A stretch of DNA of 20,188 nt from Balneolaceae bacterium UBA1514 (GTDB taxonomy: Bacteria; Bacteroidota; Rhodothermia; Balneolales; Balneolaceae), in the NCBI GenBank assembly GCA_002323515.1, contig DCQQ01000039.1:52040-72227 (forward strand). Direction: 5' to 3'. The notes under the pieces are model-generated. The model was not told the origin of the DNA. It saw only the letters and a program-made list of their open reading frames with translations, and searched no databases. Below are positions 17,357 through 20,188 of this stretch, piece after piece. Position numbers and translations under genes: made by a program. Position 1 is the stretch's first letter. The number at the start of each line of letters is the position of its first letter.

Positions 17357-18202
17357 CTATCTGGATTGCATGTGATAGGTAATAAGTAAATCCATGGGCT
17401 CTTTTATTACTTTTACTAACTCCCATCCTTCTCTAGATAAAATTTCACTTATTGTTTTTTGATGGATTGCAGCAACAGTTCCAACTATTCCAATTTCCTT
17501 TAGCTCAATGCTATCAAAATAGCCAAGTTGCAACTTTACAAACGATTTTATGCCTTTCTCTATCAAATGTTTTGTGTAAACATGTGTACTAAATTCTGCT
17601 AAAACGGAAGCAAAAGATGCTATATAGGCATTACCTTGTTCTTTTTTATATAGTCGATTTAAGGTATTATCAATATTCATATCAAAATGATTATCAATAT
17701 AGCTTGATATTTCAATAGGCAATATTTTATAGTAATAATCGCGAACTATATACTTTCCAAAATAACCTGCACTTCCTTCATCTCCCAAACTAAACCCCAG
17801 TGATGGGACGTAATCGCTAAAATACTCCCCATTAAATAAACCACAAGAGGCCCCTGTTCCTAAAATCGCAACAATCCCACTATTTGATCCAAATAGAGCT
17901 CGAGCAGCAGCTATCAAATCAGTGTCTACTTCAATCTTAATTTTCGGAAATACAGACGAAAAAGCTTCTGAAATTAGATTCTTCATAGCTAGGTTGGAGC
18001 ATCCTGATCCATAAAAATATATCTGCTCAAATGAGTGATCAGGTAAATCATTACGTAAACTCCGCAATATCATACACAACTTCTTGAAATCCACAAAATA
18101 TGGATTTAGGCCTAAAGTGCGGCTCGACCACAGTAATTTATCACCTTCTACTAAACTCCATGTTGTTTTTGTCGATCCACTCTCTGCAATAAGTTGTGTC
18201 AT
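17357..18202 (-). CDS. BadF/BadG-type N-acetylglucosamine kinase-like ATPase
   Basis: This 281-residue protein of the ASKHA fold belongs to the BadF/BadG/BcrA/BcrD ATPase group, whose small single-domain members phosphorylate N-acetylglucosamine or related amino sugars. The start chosen is the ATG complementary to 18200-18202, giving MTQLIAESGSTKTTWSLVEG; the phosphate-1 motif AESGSTKT normally sits at the very N-terminus, and the longer TTG-started form adds 33 unrelated residues. Other landmarks are IYFYGSGC (about 61-68), EVDTDLIAAARALFG (about 91-105), the phosphate-2 motif VAILGTGASCGLFNG (about 111-125) and LGFSLGDEGSAGYFGK (about 134-149), in which GDEGS is strongly conserved. IGIVGTVAAIH (about 240-250) is the adenosine motif. 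The gene converges on the giant T9SS gene with only 10 bases between stops. A role in salvaging GlcNAc released by hexosaminidases such as the GH3 enzyme is inferred. Confidence 0.85.
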   Translation of the reverse strand: MTQLIAESGSTKTTWSLVEGDKLLWSSRTLGLNPYFVDFKKLCMILRSLRNDLPDHSFEQIYFYGSGCSNLAMKNLISEAFSSVFPKIKIEVDTDLIAAARALFGSNSGIVAILGTGASCGLFNGEYFSDYVPSLGFSLGDEGSAGYFGKYIVRDYYYKILPIEISSYIDNHFDMNIDNTLNRLYKKEQGNAYIASFASVLAEFSTHVYTKHLIEKGIKSFVKLQLGYFDSIELKEIGIVGTVAAIHQKTISEILSREGWELVKVIKEPMDLLITYHMQSR

Positions 18203-18395
18203 ATCATCTATGTGAACGATTGTAATATGCTTTGAAGTTACAAAGGGCAGGACAGAGTTACATTTATTTTTCCTTAGGCTGTGAATACAACTTAGAGCCA
18301 AGTATGTAACCTAATTGTTTCATTGGCGGGCAGATCCCTAAATTGCTCTGCCTTATAAATTGACCGTTTCAATATTGTACCATTAAAAATTTTCG
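18203..18395. promoter_or_regulatory. Divergent intergenic region between the kinase and the kynureninase-like gene
   Basis: These 193 bases must hold both promoters. GGCAGA (18329-18334) and TCTGCC (18347-18352) form a perfect 6-bp inverted repeat with a 12-base spacer, about 44 bases before the plus-strand start. It is a possible operator, but arms this short can arise by chance. No Shine-Dalgarno site precedes 18396. Confidence 0.35.
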
Positions 18396-19592
18396 ATGAG
18401 TTATTCTTTTGACATTAAAGCCCAAGAGCTACTCCCCCACTACACACACTTTAACGTGGCGAATCGGTTACTTTTTACCGGCCATTCACATCAAGCTTGG
18501 CCAGATGTAGCTCTTGAAGGACAAACTGAATATTACCATGCATCTGCAAATTTAGTTGATAAAAAATGGGATGCAGCTTTTGAAAAAACAGAGATTCTTA
18601 GATCATATCTCAGGGAATTTTACGACGATCCCAACGGTCTGTATTGTCGTGAGGAAAGTACTCATTTCCTATTTGTAAGCTTGATGAGTGCTTGGGATTT
18701 AATTCAAAAGCCGAAAATCATTACAACCGAAGGAGAGTTTTATTCACTCTATAGACAACTAGCACGACTTTCAGAAACAGGTCTGGATATTGTTAAAATA
18801 CCAGCTGAAATTAGTGACGACTTTGTTGAGAACATACGAAAGAATTTGGATGACAAAACATCCGCAGTAATGATCTCAAGAGTTTACTTCCAAAGTAGTC
18901 TTATTAATCCTCATTTAACTGAAATTGCTAAACTATGCCATAAGCATGGTGTGGCTTTGGTTATAGATGACTATCATGGGACTAATGTAGTGCCATTATC
19001 CATCCGAGATGAGGGTCTTGAGAATGCTTTTATTCTAATTGGCGGGTATAAATATCTACAATGGGGAGAAGCTAACTGTTTTCTTCGCTTCCCTAAAGAC
19101 TGCAACCTTCGTCCGGTTATTACGGGTTGGTTTGCCTCTTTCGGCTCCCTTCAAAAAAAACAAGATTTTAGTAAACCCGTTGAATTTGATCCTGGGGATC
19201 AACGATTTGCAAGTGGAACCTATGATCCTAGCTCTCAATATAGAGCAGCTAAAGTAGTAGAGTTTTTCAAAAGACAATCTTTAAGCTCTAAGGTCTTACG
19301 GGCAGGATATCAAGAACAAATTGGTCTGTTAAAAAGCTTATTCCTCGAACAAGATATCGACCCATCCATTCTACGACTTACTCATAACGAAGATGTAAGT
19401 ATGAATGGCGGCTTTCTTTCATTGTATTCAGCACATGCTGTTGCTATCCGAAAACGACTACTAGAAAAAGAAGTTTTTACAGATGCTAGAGATACTATAC
19501 TTCGATTGGGTCCTGCACCATATACGACCTCTAAGCAGATTTTTGATGTGATTGGTTTACTTTCTGAGACTCTATCAGAAATGCACAGTTAA
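18396..19592 (+). CDS. Kynureninase-like PLP-dependent enzyme (aminotransferase class V fold)
   Basis: This 398-residue cytoplasmic enzyme has the fold-type I, class V aminotransferase plan and is closest in pattern to kynureninase-like proteins. It contains LFTGHSHQAWPD (26-37), the substrate-site loop typical of this subgroup, VDKKWDAAF (54-62), ESTHFLFVSLMSA (87-99), the PLP-ring Asp in VIDDYHG (189-195) and the Schiff-base lysine K219 in GGYKYLQWGEANCFLRF. GWFASFG (244-250) corresponds to the GWFGH segment of true kynureninases, and RFASGTYDPSSQYRA (270-284) is the phosphate-contact region. Classical kynureninases are about 410-420 residues. No other tryptophan-degradation gene is nearby, so the reaction may be another C-C or C-S lyase or desulfurase step. 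The PLP-enzyme call is firm; kynurenine as substrate is uncertain. It is read toward recA, 330 bases downstream. Confidence 0.82.
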   Translation: MSYSFDIKAQELLPHYTHFNVANRLLFTGHSHQAWPDVALEGQTEYYHASANLVDKKWDAAFEKTEILRSYLREFYDDPNGLYCREESTHFLFVSLMSAWDLIQKPKIITTEGEFYSLYRQLARLSETGLDIVKIPAEISDDFVENIRKNLDDKTSAVMISRVYFQSSLINPHLTEIAKLCHKHGVALVIDDYHGTNVVPLSIRDEGLENAFILIGGYKYLQWGEANCFLRFPKDCNLRPVITGWFASFGSLQKKQDFSKPVEFDPGDQRFASGTYDPSSQYRAAKVVEFFKRQSLSSKVLRAGYQEQIGLLKSLFLEQDIDPSILRLTHNEDVSMNGGFLSLYSAHAVAIRKRLLEKEVFTDARDTILRLGPAPYTTSKQIFDVIGLLSETLSEMHS

Positions 19593-19922
19593 ATAGGTAA
19601 TTAATACAAAATTTAAGACTCTACTAGATCAAAAGTATTAAGTATTTTCTTTGTGTTAGTTTCTTTTTCATTTGACCAATTCGATTTTGCTTCACCTACT
19701 AAAGTAGACTTTCTTGTTGTACTGTTTTAAAAACTAAATCAGTACATCACAAACAGTACGCTAGTCTAAACTTGTTGATGTAAATGCTATCACAGATTCA
19801 TGTTGAACTTATGCTAAATTTACATATATTGAACATATATAAAATTGTATGGAAATACAGTGACATGATGTGTCACCCTAACGGATTACCTTTTGTTAAA
19901 CTTTTAATTTCATCTTATACAT
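19593..19922. promoter_or_regulatory. Intergenic region upstream of recA with inverted repeats and promoter-like boxes
   Basis: No gene or RNA is evident in these 330 bases. GTACTGTTT (19719-19727) and AAACAGTAC (19751-19759) form a perfect 9-bp inverted repeat with a 23-base spacer. A sigma-70-like pair, TTGAAC (19803-19808) and TATATT (19825-19830), is spaced by 16 bases; TTGAAC recurs at 19829-19834. Nothing resembling a tRNA, riboswitch or mobile element was seen. There is no clear terminator for the upstream PLP gene and no good ribosome site before recA. Confidence 0.45.
19860..19876. promoter_or_regulatory. Candidate recA operator palindrome
   Basis: GTGACA and TGTCAC form perfect 6-bp arms around 5 bases (GTGACATGATGTGTCAC), ending 46 bases before the recA ATG and about 30 bases after a promoter-like -10 box. 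The place and symmetry fit a dimeric repressor site such as LexA, but the sequence matches neither the E. coli CTG-N10-CAG nor the Bacillus GAAC-N4-GTTC box. The repressor is unknown. Confidence 0.45.
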
Positions 19923-20188
19923 ATGGCAGACAACCAAAAATTTAAAGCACTCGATATCGCCGTAGGTCAAATCGAGAAACAGCATGGAAAAGGGACCATC
20001 ATGAAACTTGGGGATAAGGCAACCCAAGATGTAGAAATAATATCAACCGGTTCAATTTTAGTGGACTATGCACTCGGAGTACAAGGAGTACCAAGGGGAA
20101 GAATCACTGAAATTTATGGCCCTGAAGCAAGTGGTAAAACCACTTTAGCACTACAGGTTATCGCACAGGCGCAAAAGAATGGTGGATA
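19923..20188 (+). CDS. recA: Recombinase RecA, N-terminal part (C-terminus beyond window)
   Basis: RecA forms ATP-dependent filaments on single-stranded DNA, drives strand exchange and stimulates LexA-type self-cleavage. The first 88 codons are visible. [20 protein letters not shown] (10-29) matches the conserved N-terminal oligomerisation helix and the following strand, [20 protein letters not shown] (46-65) is the usual region before the nucleotide site, and the Walker A box is GPEASGKTT (70-78), where most RecA proteins have [17 protein letters not shown] precedes it as expected. The family is about 340-350 residues, so roughly 260 residues lie right of the window. The start at 19923 gives a normal N-terminus ([10 protein letters not shown]). 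It is preceded by a candidate operator at 19860-19876. Confidence 0.97.
   Translation, partial: MADNQKFKALDIAVGQIEKQHGKGTIMKLGDKATQDVEIISTGSILVDYALGVQGVPRGRITEIYGPEASGKTTLALQVIAQAQKNGG

Noticed and set aside
18203..18301. 33-residue TTG-started extension of the kinase
   Set aside because: The phosphate-binding motif of this family sits at the very N-terminus, which fits the ATG complementary to 18200-18202; the extension has no family-like sequence.

Overview
The window is a chromosomal segment from an AT-rich, Gram-negative member of the Bacteroidota/Balneolota group, most likely a marine Balneolaceae-like bacterium. The evidence is a C-terminal type IX secretion (T9SS) sorting domain with the YPNPFNP motif, a 58-residue Hc1-type histone H1-like protein typical of this group, a GH3/beta-lactamase fusion lipid- or wall-directed enzyme of Bacteroidota type, and weak or absent Shine-Dalgarno sites before many starts. 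The assignment to genus is inference only.

Layout. The left edge (1-700, minus) is the 5' part of a 3-hydroxybutyryl-CoA dehydrogenase gene, divergent from a plus-strand run: an S45 penicillin-acylase-family hydrolase (907-3336), a secreted GH3 beta-N-acetylhexosaminidase fused to a serine beta-lactamase-like domain (3394-6291), a two-domain cytidine deaminase starting one base after it (6293-7156), and a small DNA-binding histone H1-like protein (7379-7555) closed by a clear rho-independent terminator (7578-7606). The next 556 bases hold no intact gene but do hold the decayed remains of a VanX-type D-Ala-D-Ala dipeptidase (about 7691-8067).

The central block is an alpha/beta-hydrolase-fold protein with a damaged active site (8163-9134), a GMC-family flavoprotein dehydrogenase with a CX5CX3C iron-sulfur motif (9228-10922), and its Tat-exported partner of the gluconate 2-dehydrogenase subunit 3 family (10933-11532). 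The flavoprotein and its partner resemble the alpha and gamma subunits of bacterial FAD glucose dehydrogenase, with no cytochrome subunit nearby. Then comes a 1913-residue secreted protein (11605-17346): a propeller-like BNR domain, a degenerate CSLREA segment, a parallel beta-helix, a stalk of about seven Ig-like repeats, and the T9SS sorting domain.

The right block is a BadF/BadG-type N-acetylglucosamine kinase (17357-18202, minus, converging on the giant gene with a 10-base gap), a divergent kynureninase-like PLP enzyme (18396-19592), a 330-base intergenic region with inverted repeats, and the first 88 codons of recA (19923 to the window end).

Functionally, several genes fit peptidoglycan or amino-sugar turnover (GH3 hexosaminidase/beta-lactamase fusion, GlcNAc-type kinase, dead D-Ala-D-Ala dipeptidase, possibly the S45 amidase), but they are not one operon. 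No CRISPR array, insertion sequence, tRNA or rRNA was seen. The best leads are the domain-swapped cytidine deaminase, the hydrolase lacking its nucleophile, the two-subunit GMC/3Fe-4S dehydrogenase without a cytochrome gene, the dipeptidase pseudogene, and a perfect-arm inverted repeat just upstream of recA.
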